A DNA stretch of 64,000 bases from Ailurus styani. Its lineage: Eukaryota; Chordata; Mammalia; Carnivora; Ailuridae. Positions 14,601 through 29,600 of the stretch are shown here, one piece after another (position 1 is the stretch's first letter; each line of letters begins with the position of its first letter). The notes below the pieces were generated by a model. That model ran no database searches. It was given only the letters and a program-made list of their open reading frames with translations, and was not told where the DNA came from. A program made the translations under genes and the position numbers. Location: contig LNAC01000735.1 in assembly GCA_002007465.1 (NCBI GenBank), positions 397,891 to 461,890 of the forward strand, in the 5' to 3' direction.

Positions 14601-17600
14601 AATGTGGATCCAATGTTGAATGCAGCTCAAATGAAGAGAGTTAACAGGGAACATGATATAATGATGGACAGGTTGACACAGGCATATGCAAAGTTTCACT
14701 GGCCATGATAAGAATTATTAAGGATCAGGAACCTCTGAGAACTTTTTGGGGTAAGGTGATTATTTAATCAGATTTATCTCTTGAAAAGATCACTCCAAAT
14801 GTAGTATGGGGAAAAAAAACAGACTGGAGAAAGAAAGAATACCTGAAACCACTAAGGCTACCATTGTGAGAGTCCGAGAGAGACATGACTGAAGCTTGGA
14901 TTAGGGAATCAAATGATGATGAAGAGAAAGATAAAGAGACATATTCAAGGTATATTTTAGGACATAAAAGAGACAGGATTTGATAATGGGTAAGTCTGGG
15001 AGATAGGCAGTGAAAGACAAGGAGCTGTCAATGATTACAAGACTTCTAACTTGTACAAGAGACACTAAAAAAGAAAACAGTGTACATTGGCCAGGTTTTT
15101 GTTTTGGGGCTCTTTTTTTTTAATTTTTAATTATTTTATTTATTTGACACAGAGAGAGTGATTACAAGCAGGCAGAGAGGCAAGTAGAGAGAGGAGTAAG
15201 CAGGCTCCCTGCTGAGCGGGGAGCCCCATGCGGGGCTCGATCCCAGGACCCTGAGATCATGACCTGAGCCAAAGGTAGAGGCTTTAACCCACTGAGCCAC
15301 CCAGGCGCCCACTATCTTGGCTTCTTAATAACATTTAGCAACTAGCTCCCTAAAACCACAAAATATTAGCCTAAGTAGATCTATACAAGGTAGACAAGAT
15401 ATAAAAGTTTTTTTTGGGGGGGGTGCGCCTGGGTGGCTCAGTGGGTTAAAGCCTCTGCCTTCGGCTCAGGTCATGATCTCGGGGTCCTGGGATCAAGGCC
15501 CGCATCAGGCTCCCTGCTCAGCGGGGAGCCTGCTTCCTCCTCTCCCTCTCTGCCTGCCTCTCTGCCTACTTGTAACCTCTCTCTCTCTCCGTCAAATAAA
15601 TAAATAAAATCTTTTTAAAAAAAAAGTTTTTTTTTTAAAAGATTTAATTTATTTATTTGACGGAGAGAGAGAGAGCGTGCACGCAAGCACAAGCAGGAGG
15701 AGAGGCAGAGGGAGAGGGAGAAGCAGGATCCCTGCAGAGCAAGGGAAGCCTGATATGGGACTTGATCCCAGAACTCTGGAATCATGACCCAAGCCAAAGG
15801 CAGTGGCTTAACCAACTGAGCCACCCAGGCGCCCAACAAACTATATAAGTTAAGAGACTAATCATGGGATACAAAAGCCCGCCTAATCAACATGAATAGA
15901 TGACAAAATCAGGATATCAACTTCAAACTCCCATTAAGCTTCATTTTACTGAGAATTTAAATTGTGGCTAGGTTTCAGAGTACTTTCTTACCTGTACTTC
16001 ATTCCAAATGTTTCCATAATGTATGCAATAACAAAGGCAGCACTGAAGAGGGGGAAAAAAATTTAGAAAAAAATAGAAAACACAGCTCATTAATTAAATG
16101 CTAGAGAAAGAAAGATAATCTCTAACTTCATACCTCCTGGAGATCCCTGCATTTCCATGGACAAGAACTTTTCCTGAAAAATAAGAAATAGTTACTCTGA
16201 CAAAAAGACATCTAGTTCAGCAACTAAAATATATTGAAACCATGTACTATACCATGGTAAGATAAATTTTTTCTTCAACATTTATACTTACCACACTTGG
16301 GTATTTATTAGGATTTAAAGCTGACCCAAATATTGAAAATAGTTATATAGGGATATTTAAGAAAGCCTATCCAAATGAAACAAGAAGTTGGGAAAATACA
16401 AATTTGGGAAGAGTCTCTTATATACAACTGCAACTTCCATATCCTGCATTTAGGACAAATGTTAACTAAAACATTAACTGTAACACATAACCCCCTAAAA
16501 ATAAATACTGAGTAAGAAAATATTATTTACCTCCAGTTTGTAAGCTTCCATCAATAAATTCTTTAGTCTGAAGGCAAAAGACAGTGTGTTTTAATAAACA
16601 TGTGGATTAATACAGGTATAAAACAGATATGCATATGGTAAAACATAATATATTGAAAAAATTTCTTGATTTATATTAATAAAAATTGCCTTCATTCAAG
16701 AATTTCCAAACTGCTACAAATGCACGTATTACAAATTTTAAAAATTATACAGGAGCTAAATTTAATAAATTCAAAGTGTGATCTCTCAGATATTTGGAGA
16801 TCATAAAGAGGTTAAAAATAATATTCTTTAAAATATAAGCCCAAAATTTTCAGTCATAACAAAGTAAAAGTAGCATAAAGAATTAGTTTAAGTTTTAGAA
16901 GCACAATTAAGAAGTCAAATCATAAAATTTAAGTGATATTAAAGCATTTGATACTACTTACCATGGGAAAATAACGTATTATATTTTCAACTGGATTATC
17001 TGCAATATCCAAGACTAAATATCTGAAAATAGAGTATTTTGTGATAAGCACACTTTCAGATAAAAATCTACGTATAAAAAACTTTAAAATTTCTTGACAA
17101 CTATGAAAATACTGCAAAACAACTTTCAAGGTATCATATTCCCAAGAACTGGGTCATAGATTTTATACTGTTTAAATGCACAGAATTTAAAGCCTTAAAT
17201 AATAAACATTTCTGATATTTTTGTATTAAAAAAAATCTATCTGGTTAAAATTGAAAAATCACATGAAGAAAACTTTCCTCTAGATCAGAGTGGACCTAGA
17301 ACATAAAGAGAAAAAGTGTCTGTATTCTTTATTGTTATTCTATTTCTACTAACTTCCCCATGGACTAGTATTCTTCTTTGAGTGGCCCTCCTCACAATGC
17401 TACAGAGGACAATTCAGAGGAAGCCCAAAGTCTGAAAGAGAAGAAGGTAATCAAAATAGAAGTTTAATGGAGCAATGAGTCAAACATTCACTGCTTGTAC
17501 TAACCTTCAGTAGAGCAAAACTCAACCAAGAGACCACCTGTCCTTTAATTTTACACTCTGGAAAACACTGATAAGATATTATTAATATGCTAGGCTTATT

Positions 17601-20600
17601 TTGTGAAAACCTTCCCTTTCTCACCTACCCTAGACCACCTGTTTATTAATACAACTATAGTAATTAAGCTACAAAATTAACTTTTAAAGTCAATATTGCC
17701 TTAAAAATAGTAGTTTTTTAGTGATCATTTAAGTAGTAAAATGATCATTTAGGTGGTATCAACTTCAATAAATTCAGAGTTTATCATAGAGAAGCTGAAA
17801 ATCAGTATCCAAGGACAATCATCCAAGGTAAAAACCGAAAGGATTCAGACAATGATTGTACCTAAAGTGATTGTGTAGACTGAACTATAACATAAAACAC
17901 TGCTTCAGAAAAAAAAAATATCTAAAATATTTTACTGCATGTCATTATGAATGTTAAGAACTATTAGCAGCAAGGGTGCCTGAGTGGCTCAGTTGGTTCA
18001 GCACATGACTTGATCTCAGCTCAGATCTTGATCTCAGGTTGTTCAAGTCCTGAGTTGGGCTCCATGCTGGATGTGGAGCATATTTTTTTTTTTTAAGATT
18101 TTATTTATTTATTTGACAGAGAGAGAGATTACAAGTAGGCAGAGAGGCAGGCAGAGAGAGAGGAGGAAGCAGGCTCTCCGCTGAGCAGGGAGCCCGATGC
18201 GGGGCTCGATCCCAGGACCCTGAGATCATGACCTAAGCCAAAGGCAGAGGCTTTAACCCACTGAGCCACCCAGGCACCCCAGAGCATACTTTTAAAAACA
18301 AAACGAAATGAAATGAAAAGAAAACCTCCCCAAACAAAAAACTATTAGCACAGGGACACCTGGATGGTTCAATCCATAGAGATGCAGCTCTTGATCTCAG
18401 GGTTGTGAGTTCAAGCCCCACATTGGGTGTAGAGAGTACTTAAAAATAGAATCTTTAAAAAAACAAAACTTAGCAGAACTACTATAAGCCAATATTCCAA
18501 ATCTAAGGAGAAAGGGTTTTTTCATTAGGATAAAGAGGCTGTACCCAGGACATTTTGGTATGAAAAACAAAAACTCTAAACAAATCAGAAATGTGTAGTA
18601 TGGCATTTTATTTTTACTTTATTTTTCTAGTATGGCATTTTAAAATATCAAGGCATTTTCTTTAATATATGTAAGTCTATATGTGTATAGACATAATACA
18701 TGTATATATAATAGAGTTAAGATTTAGAAGGAATAAGCCAAAATATTAACTAAAGTGTTTCCTCTGGGTTGTAGAATTATGGATGATTTTATGTTCTTCT
18801 TGGCATCATTCTGTATTTTCCAAAATATCTATAAAGAACAAGGATTTTTTTTTAAAGATTTTATTTATTTGAGAGAGAGAGAAGCAGCAGTGGGGAAAGG
18901 AAGAGGGAGAAGCAGACTCCCTGCTAAGTAGGGAGCCCAATACAGGGCTTGATCATGGGACCCTGGGATCATGACATGAGCCCACGCCAGATGCTTAACT
19001 GAGCCACCCAGGCACCCTAGACCAAGGATTTCTTTTATAATTAGGAAAAAAATTCAATCTATTTTATTTTAGAATACAGACACTCCTTTTTTAAAATAAA
19101 TTTTTATTAACTGAAAAATGTGTACACATGGTAAAAAATTCAAACAGTATAAAAATATTTGCAATAAAAAATAGGTCCTTCTAGCATCCCAGACCCTGAA
19201 TTTCCCTTTTCAGAAGCAATCACTGTCAGACTTTTGGTCTTTTAGCCCAGAAATTTTCTATGCATGTACAAGAATATATGCCTAATATGTTGTATATATT
19301 TTTTAACACAATGAGAGTATACACTTGGTTATATACCTTACTTTTTTAATTTAATAAATCTTAGTGATTATTCCAAATCAACACACTTAGAAATATTTCA
19401 TTCTTTTTCATGGTCACAGTATTCTATTATACATCTACACAATATACTTTAGAGTGTCTTATACGGACAGACGCTCAGGTTGCTTTCATTTTTACAAACA
19501 ATAAGGCAGTGCTTGAAAATATTTTTAACATAAATGCTCTTATATACATACAGAATATCTCTAGAATGATATTTAAGGGTTAATAGTAGCTGCCTCCCAG
19601 GAGAGAAACTAGATGGCTGGGTTTAGAGGAGGAAAGAGACTCACTTTATTTATATAGCTTTTTTTCACCCTTTTTAATACCATGTATAATACATATTCTT
19701 TATTTTTAAAATAAAATTAAAATAACATTAAAAACCATTAAATGCTCAACTACACTCATTTTAATGAGAAAGGCATATCAGAACTATGCAAGACATCATT
19801 TTTACTCTAGGAAATTGGGAAAAATTAAAAATGTTTTATAATTCTGTCTTGGAGACATACCAAGGAAAGAGTCTCTCTCATTCACTTCAGAGTAGGAATG
19901 TAAAATGATAAAACTCACTAGAGGGCAATCTGCAACATCTGTTAAAATTTTAAATGCTCACATTCTTTGATCCAGCAATTCCACTTCTATAAATTTATCC
20001 GATCGATATATTCACACATGAATTAAATGACATATATAGGAATACCCACTATATTAGCAAAAGACTGGAAACAATCTAAATGTCCAATAGGTGACAGGTT
20101 GAATAAATTTTAGTATAGCCATACAATGGATTAGTATACAAGTTTAAAAAACAATGCACCTAAGTAATGATATGAAGCAATCTTTCAAATATATTAACAA
20201 TTTTAAAGCCACTGTAAAAAATAAGTTCATCTATAGAAATATTCTTGTATATATAACATAATCCCATGACGATACTCAAAAAGAGTAGATGCCTCTAGAA
20301 AGGGGAACTGAGTATCTAAGGCATAGAAATAGGGAAAGTCTTCAGTATACTGTACATGCTTTTGAATCTTTAAAATTCTGCATTATACGCATTTATAATT
20401 TAAAGGAAACTTATTTTTTAGATAATATACTATATGACCATCCTTATAAAACAGATTATGTACAGGTGAACTTTCTTGGGTCCCTCCCTCTTCAGGAGCT
20501 TTGTACTATTACTTTAATTATCACATAAACTTTGCTTTGCAGCCCACCATAACAAACAAACAAACAAACAAAAACAGACCACACACACCCACACACAAAA

Positions 20601-23600
20601 ACAGATATGTACTGTAGTCCGCTATAATAAAATCAATTGAAATAAAAACATTACATTTGCTGCCCATAACATTTTAATTAATCACAGCAATAATTCTTAC
20701 CTAAATAATTGTTGAAAGTTTGGTTTAACAAAGTTTGCTTCAATATTTTGTCTTATGCATATTATATGGGTTATTCCATATTTCTGTAGTATAGGTAGCT
20801 ATAAAAAACGAGGGACAGGGAGAGAAATAGTTTAAAATACAAAATATCATCTTATTGTAACACAGATGTTTGAAAATATATAGGACTGAACATCAGAATT
20901 AATGTAACCACATCTGAACTTTAAGTACCGGGAATTAAAGATGATTTTATAATAATATATCTGAAGTGATCAGCAAGATAGTTCAGTGATTCAAGATTAA
21001 TATACACTACATGTCTTCAAAAGGCTAATAGGATTATTTAACATAATTTTAGAGCTTGCTGAGACCTTAAAGATAATTTATTTCGGAAACAGTACTAGAT
21101 AGTGGTTTAAAGGCATGGGCTTTGGCATCATGAGAGCACAATCTCTATATTCCAGCTCTGCTAATGGAGCTTCTATGGCTCAGTTTTCCCATATGAAAAT
21201 GGGAAAAATACTAACCTTTTCACTGAATGGTTGGACAAATCATGTATGTCAGGTGTTTGGCACAGTGCCTGGAGCACGTGGTAAGTGTTCAGTAAGTGGT
21301 AGTTACTGTATATTGATAGTCTTTATCTTTTAGAAGGGATTACTACTAAGGCACAAACAGTTATTTGAACATCACTGACATAGTTAATAGCAGTTCCAAG
21401 GCCCAAATCTCTAGACTACACCATGCCTCTCCCAGTATACTTTTTCTACTACAAGCCAGAATTAATTTATACAGTTCACAGACTAATAACATTTCAATTT
21501 AAAAATTTTTCTCAAGTTAAAACTGGCAACTCCAAATGATATTATATTCTATGGGGCTTTTTTGGATCTACATTTAAAGCAATTTAATATGATAGTCCTA
21601 GATATTATCAAGTTTTTATTTGCAAGTGATTATAGGTATCAATGAATATGTGTTGGATAATGTACATGTTAACATACATGTAATACACAATATATATGAC
21701 ATATATGTATAACATGACATGCTATTTTAATAGAATGTAAATTCCATGCGAAAAAGGATTTTTTTCACTGATTCATATTAAGTATGTGTAACAGTACCTT
21801 GAACATATTAACTGTTCAATAATGATCTGTTCAATAAATGAACAAAATCATCCTGGCAAGAGGAATCAGAATTCCTAATCTTGGGTTTTCTATGATAGTT
21901 TCAGCTTACACTCCTATATATTTAATTCTCACTTTCTTCATTAAATAGTCCATAACAATAATACTAATAATCCAAAAGAGAAATCAAAGAGTAATTTGTA
22001 TTTGTTATGGACTGAATATTTATGCATCTCTAAAATTCGTATGTTGAAGCCCTAACCCCCAAGGTGATGGTGGTTATTAGGAGATGGGGCCTTTAGGAGT
22101 TAATTAGACAGATTTAGATGACGTCATGAAGGTGAAGCCCCATGATGGAGTTAATGCCCTACCTGGTAAGAGAAAGAACTATCAGAATTTCGTCTTTCTG
22201 CCACGGAAAGATGCAACAAGAATACAGCCATCTCCAAACCAAAAAGAGGGCTCTCACCAAAATCTAACCATGCCAGCACCCTGATCTCAGATTTCCCAGC
22301 CTGTACAACTGTGAGAAATAAATGTTGTTGAAACCACTAGTCTATAGTGTTTTACTATAGCAGCCCGAGCTAAGAAAATGTGGTTTTCAAGTTTTAAATG
22401 TTAATTTTTGCACCAACTTTTCCTATGTCTGGCATAGACTAGATAGAGTCTAATTATTCTTCTGTTTCCTGAGTGCATCCTGAGTTAAAAGAAGGGAGGT
22501 AAGCATTTGGTAGGATTAATATTCAATCAATGTTCCATATTCATATTTATTAAACCTCCAAAATGTATTCAACATCTACTCTTGTTTATACTCGATCTGT
22601 GATACATAAAGAAGTTTTCATATCTACTTTATTATTAGTATGAGAAACCACAGAAGATATACATAACTATGGATAAAAACCTGCTTTAACAAGCTCTGAC
22701 AGCATATTAGACTATTACTGAGTAAAAAAACAAACCTTAACAAAATAGGGCTCAAATGTAAGAGCACACAGAGTATTTTTTACTTTCAATGGCTTTTCAT
22801 TTACATAAGGCAAATTATGACCTAATCTCATACCTACAAACTACAGAAAAATTGTACACAAAGTAACAGTTCAAATGTATTTGAATGCAATAAAAGGTGG
22901 GCTTAACTAAATGAGTATTAGAAAAGGAGTTTATTCCCTAAGCCTTCTTTATTATTATTTGTTGTTGTTATGTATTTTTTGGATGATGGTATGAAAAGGA
23001 ATATAAATTGTACTATAGTAATTCAGAATGGGAAATAATCAAATTTTGCCATAGAAACTTTTCCTCAGTCTAATAATTAGACCATGGTAAAATTGAGGGG
23101 GAAGAGGTTTTGAGGAGATCTCCAAACAAATACTTGTAATTTAATGTGACAAATACTAAAATATTTATAAAAAACTTTAGGAATACAGAAAGTGTCAGGA
23201 AATGAGAGATGTTGGTGAGGATGCGCAGAAAGGGGAACCCTCCTACACCGTTGGTGGGAATGCAAGCTGGTGTAGCCGCTCCGGAAAACAGTATGGAGGT
23301 TCCTCAAAAAGTTGAAAATAGAGCTACCCTACAACCCAGCAATCGCACTACTGGGTATTTACCCCAAAGATACAAAGGTAGTGATCCTCAGGGACACATG
23401 CACCTGAATGTTTATAGCAGCAATGTCCACAATAGCCAAACTATGGAAAGAACCTAGATGTCCATCAATAGATGAATGGATAAAGATGTGGTACATATAT
23501 ACAATGGAATACTATGCAACCATCAAAATAAACGAAATCTTGCCGTTTGCAACGATGTGGATGGAATTAGAGGGTATTACGCTGAGCGAAATAAGTCAAT

Positions 23601-26600
23601 CAGAGAAAGACAATTATCATATGATCTCTCTGATATGAGGAACTTGAGGGTCAGGGTGGGGAGTCGTGGGGGGTAGGAAGGGAAAAATAATGAAATAAGA
23701 TGGGATGGAGAAGGAGACAAACCATAAGAGACTCTTAATCTCACAAAACAAACTGAGGGTTACTGGGGGGTGGGAGGGAAGGACAGGGTGGATGGGTTAT
23801 GGACATTGGGGAGGGTTTGTGCTATGGTGAGTGCTGTGAAAGGTGTAAGCCTGATGATTCACAGACCTGTGCCCCTGGGGCAAAAAAAAAAAAAAAAAAG
23901 GAATACAGAAAGCAAATAACCTAAAACTATCTTGAAGGCCAGTATTTTGTGAATATTACATTATTTGACTTTTGCTTATCTTAAGTAAGTTACAGTTAAG
24001 TCTATAGTTATCTATATTTTCCTTACTACTTTTTTTTTCTTTTTTTTTTTACCAACACCCCACCCTTTCCAACCTAGCTGTAAGGCCATCAAAACTAGGT
24101 TTACTCTTATATATGCCTCAATAGTCAAAAGGTCTTCCAGTTTCAAAGAAATGACTCTAATTTTAAAAAAACTCCCTATTCATCTAAAACTCATAAATAC
24201 ATTAAATCATTAAAGTTAAAAATTCTACATTTTTTTTTTTAAACAAAACTTACGGTAGGTAGATATCATACACAAGAATACTGACTTCTAAATAGAGCAC
24301 TGGGGAAAGCATATGATATGTTTCACATTATAATTCAAAACCAATTAGTAGCACTGTCCTAATTCACAGGACTGAATCCTCTAGGAAGTGGCAACAAAAT
24401 TGCTTCATATATTAAAATGAGATTTACCCTGTTAACTGTGTTAACTAAAGAAATCCACTTCATTTTGACTACACAGGAGACAGATATACATGGTACAACA
24501 CTTTACAGCCTGGAGCATCCAGGTCTCTGAAGTTTGGAAAAACAGAAATAGGATTTTATCAATTAAAACAAACATGCATACACATGCACACACACACATT
24601 CACCCTTGATAAGGAAAGATTAACTACATTGTCAAATATATTTATTTGTGATTTGTGGTGACACACTTGACAATCATTGGTCCAGTATAATTTAAAAAGA
24701 GGTAGATACTCCAGAGTAACATGCAATATTTTTGGACCTTCCCTCAAATAAAACTCTTACTACTAAAAAAAAATTTATTCCAAAAAAGCTGGTCTCTTGA
24801 TGAACCAAACCTGAAGTTCATACCTTGCTTTTCATAGCAGAAGAATATGGACCCAAAAACAATCCAGGTAAAATTTCCTAGGGGAAAAAAAAAGTTGAGA
24901 TATTTAGCATTAACAATTTAAATCTATACAAACTATGTACGATATAAGTGGATTTGGGGAGTATTTTCATAATTGTTATAATAATTTGCTAAAAAGCTTT
25001 TAATTTAGGGAACATTTCCCAGCCATACTGAGCAAATGATTGGGAAGAGAAATCCATATGTGCTTTATATATCAAATGAGACATTTAAAGTTTAAATATA
25101 TTTCTGAAAAGTCAGATATCTGAACTTCTACAGTGCTTTTTAGAAGCAATTTGGGTAAAATTGGCATAATATGACTGCCTTTTTTTTTTAAAGAGAGAGG
25201 AGTAGAGAGACAGAGGGAGAGGGAGAGAATCTTAAGCAGCTTCACACCCAGCACAGAGCTGGAGGAGAGGCTCAGTCTCATGACCCTGAGAATATGACCT
25301 GAGCCAAAATCAAGAATCCAGCTGATTCTAACCGACTGAGCCATACAGGTGCCCCCACATGATTGTCATTCATGTTAATAAAATATCTCTAATTTTACTT
25401 ATATTTTCTGCTATAGTCTAGAAGTAAAACAGGCATAAAGAAAATTACCCCACTGGAATTGCACAAAACCTTATTCAGCCAAATCAAAAGTAGCACAAGA
25501 CACAAGAATAGAACTGTTGTTACCTTCAGTTAATAAAAATATTATTGCAAAGTTTAAAAAAGACCAATATTAAATATTTGCCTACTGACAGAGTTTCAAC
25601 TATTTAAAAAAAATACCTTCCAAATGCTGGATTAAAATTTATTCTATGTAAATTCAGTATAGAAAAATTTTAGCTGAGCCATATCATATCCTAGATATAA
25701 ATACAGTGCAATTTTGCAGTTCAGTTCTATGAAAAATTGTAATTATTTGTGTATAGGTCTGATTTCTCCTACTAGCTTCTTATGGGCAGAAATTACATTT
25801 TATTCATCTTTGCATTCCCCATAGCACCAAGTAAAATGTCTCCCAAGTACTCAGATACTTTTTTTTTTTTTTTAAGATTTTATTTATTTATTTGACACAG
25901 AGAGAGAGAGAGATCACAAGTAGGCAGAGAGGCAGACAGAGAAAGAGGAGGAAGCAGGCTCCCTGTCGAGCAGAGAGCCCGATGCGGGCCTCGATCCCAG
26001 GACCCTGAGATCATGACCTGAGCCGAAAGCAGAGGCTTTAACCCACTGAGCCACCCAGGCGCCCTCAGATACTTTTAAAGAGAGAATTGTCACTAATAGA
26101 GAAAAGAAACAGATTTTTCTAAATCAAGGTATTCCTGGGAACAGGAGACACTGCTTGATTCTGGGGCTAGCAGAGTGACTGTAAATGGTAAAAAATGCAA
26201 AAGAAAAACAAACTGCTATGAGGGTTAACTATCATTTTATCATTCCATATTGGAAATATTCAACTCAGTCTTTTGGACGACTTCATTATGGAAGTTGACT
26301 AGAAATCAGACATAAAAAGGAACAATTATTCAACAGTGATTTGCTTTATAGTCAACTCTTTTGGACTTACCTAAACTAGATAGACACAGAAAACATTTTC
26401 AAAAGGAATAAAAATACTGTACCCAATTTTCCAGATAAAGAAAAACAAAGTGATTCATTAAGCACATACATATATTACTATGTCCATGATTCTAATCTAA
26501 GGAAGAAAGGCAACAATTCATTTCCCATCTTTTTAAGATCCATGATTAACCTTAAATATGTTGATTTTTAAAATACTTCATGATGAACCTACAGATCATG

Positions 26601-29600
26601 AGCCAACAGGTCTCAAACTCTTTGTGAAATTAGGTTATTTAATAATGGTAATAATAATACGGGTTGGTTTGAATATTATCTTACCTGCATCTCTCGTCTC
26701 ATAGGATAGGTCCACTCCTTAAAGATGGAAAGAAAACACAAGAATAAAAGTGAATGACATATAGAATATAGAAAAGGTTACCCAATTAAAAGTTAAAGAT
26801 AAGACATACAAGTGTATGAATCAAAAAAAAAACAACATTGTACTTTAAGAATATTCTATAGGTTCAATTGGCTTTGCAAACACCTGAAAATTTAAGTTAC
26901 AAGAAACAATGATTAAGGGATGCTTGGACAGCTCAGTCAGTTAAGTGTCTGCCTTCGGCTCACGTCATGACCTCAAGATCCTGAAATCGAGCTCCACATT
27001 GGGCTCTCTGCTCAGTGGGGAGTCTGATTCTCCCTATCCCTTGTCCTGTCTCCTCTGGCTTGTGTACTCTCTCTCCCTCTGAAATAAATAAATAAAATCC
27101 TAAAAAAAAAAAAAAAAGATTTAGGTATTCTTTAGGTAACTGTGCTTCCAAAATTACGATTATGTTACTTCTTACAGTGGACGGAACAGTTCATTAATTA
27201 AAAGAACAGATATTCCAGAAATTTCTCCCCAAAACTGATCCTCCAAATCAGAAATGCCAAATAGCCTTTTTGTGATTCATGTCAAATCTAACCAACTGGC
27301 AGTAGCTAAAACACTGTGTAAGGCAAGACTTAAGAAGAGTACTGTGATTAATGGGCAGTATATATAATGGATGAAAGAACGTTGTCATAGGTATTTGCCA
27401 TCCCTGATCTAAACCTCTAAATGCTGATCAAACAGCCTTTTTCATATCTCACTTGGGCTTGAGATTGCCTTTTAGTAGTTTGATTCCCTTTAGAGATATA
27501 ATTCATGAAAGTATAGACTTCATTCTGTCTTTGGAATGCAGACCAAAATAAACAAGTTGGAAAATAAAGCAAAATGTCAATGGCAAAAGACAGAAAACAT
27601 TTTAAAAGCTGGGAAAAGGGGCACCTGGATGGCACTATCGGTTAAGCACCTCATTCTTGGTTTCAGCCCCAGCACCTACGCACTCAGCAGGAATCTGCTT
27701 GAAATTCTCTCTCCCTCGCCCTCTGTGCCCTCCCACTTGTGTGTGCATGCATGCTCTCTCTTGCTCTAAAATAAATAAATGTTAAAAAAAAAATGGGGGG
27801 AAAAAAGGAGTGCCTTGGTGGCTCAGGCAGTTGAGCACCTGACTCTTCATTTCAGCTCAGGTCATGGTCTCAGGGTCCTGGGATCAAGTCCTGCAATGGG
27901 CTCCTTAAGAGGCAGGAAGTCTGCTGGAGATTCTCTCCCTCTCCCTTTGTCCCTCTCTCCCCAAAATAAATAAGTAGATCTTTAAAAAAAATAAAAACTG
28001 GGTAAAGAAAAAAGCAGTTACAGTGAATTGATATGAAGAATCAAATATAGTACAGATAGTCCTCATTTGTAAACTGCACTCCAAAGGTTTCTAACTTGGT
28101 TGCTTACAATTCAGAATTATAAACAGAAATGAGGTTTCTAAAGTTAAAACTGGAAAAGCTCTTTAAAAAATCCTTTATTTGGGCACCTGGGTGGCTCAGT
28201 GGGTTAAAGCCTCTGCCTTCGGCTCAGGTCATGATCTCAGGGTCCTGGGATAGAAGCCTGAATAGGGCTCCCTGCTCAGCGGAGAGGCTGCTTCCTCCTC
28301 TCTCTCTGCCTGCCTCTCTGTCTAATTGTGATTTCTCTCTCTCTGTTAAATAAACAATAAATCTTTAAAAATCCTTTATTTTCAGGTGAAAGGAATTAAG
28401 GGGTACAAACTTCCAGTTATAAAATAAGTCATGCAGATGAAAAGTATAGCATCAGGAATATAGCCAATAATTTGGAATAACTTTGTATGGTATCAGAAGT
28501 TAACTACACTTATGGTGAGCAATGGTCAGTGTACAGAACTGTCCAATCACTATGCAATATACCTGAAACTAATATAACATTATATGTCAATTAGAACTAC
28601 CCTACAGGGCGCCTGGGTGGCTCAGTGGGTTAAAGCCTCTGCCTTCGGCTCAGGTCATGATCTCAGGGTCCTGGGATCGAGGCCTACATCGGGCTCCCTG
28701 CTCGGCAGGGATCCTGCTTCCTCCTCTCTCTCTGCCTACTTGTGAACTCTCTCTCTGTCAAATAAATAAATAAATCTTTAAAAGAAAAAAAAAAAGAACT
28801 ACCCTACAACCCAGCAATTACACTACTATGTATTTATCCAAAGGATACAAAAATAGAGATTGGAAAGGGCATATACACCCCAATGTCTATAGTAGAAATG
28901 TCCACAATAGCCAAAACATGGAAAGAGCCCAGATGTCCATCGACAGATGAATGGATAAAGAAATGGTATGTATACACAGTGGAGTGTTACTCAGCCATCA
29001 AAAAGAATGAAATCTTGCTATTTGCAGTGACGTGGATGGAACTAGAAAGTACTCTGCTAAGCAAAATAAGTCAGTCAAAGAAGGACAACTACCAAATGAC
29101 TCCACTCATATGTGGAATTTAAGAAACAAAACAGATGAACATAGGGAAAGGAAAGGAAAAATTAAGAAAAACAGAGAGGAAGGCAAACCATAAGAGACTC
29201 TTAACTACAGGGAACAAACTGAGGGTTGATGGGTAGGGGAATGGGATAAATGGGTGATGGGCATTAAGGAGGGCACTCGATGTAATGCGCACTGGGTGTT
29301 ATATGCAACTGATGAATAACTAAATTCTACCCCTGAAACTAGTAATATACTATATGTTAATTAAATTGAATTTATTTTTTTAACCCCAAACGTTATTTTA
29401 AATGCTTTGTGACTGAAATAATTTGCAGAAAATACTTGCCTTGTCAAGCCAATATCCACTGAATGCTGGATGGAGACAATTTCTAGAAATTGTCTTCTAA
29501 ATGCTTAGAAGTACATTTGTGGGGACACCTGGGTGGCTCAGCTGGTTAAGTGTCTGCCTTCAGCTCAGGTCATGATTCTAGGGTCCCAAGATCAAGGCCC

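Noticed and set aside
22003..22378. Possible intact endogenous retrovirus
   Set aside because: Only one LTR-like unit is present; no internal region or second LTR nearby.
28129..28353. Frame with [20 protein letters not shown], repeated in similar form all over the window
   Set aside because: This peptide pattern and its variants come from translating Can-SINEs; none is a gene family.
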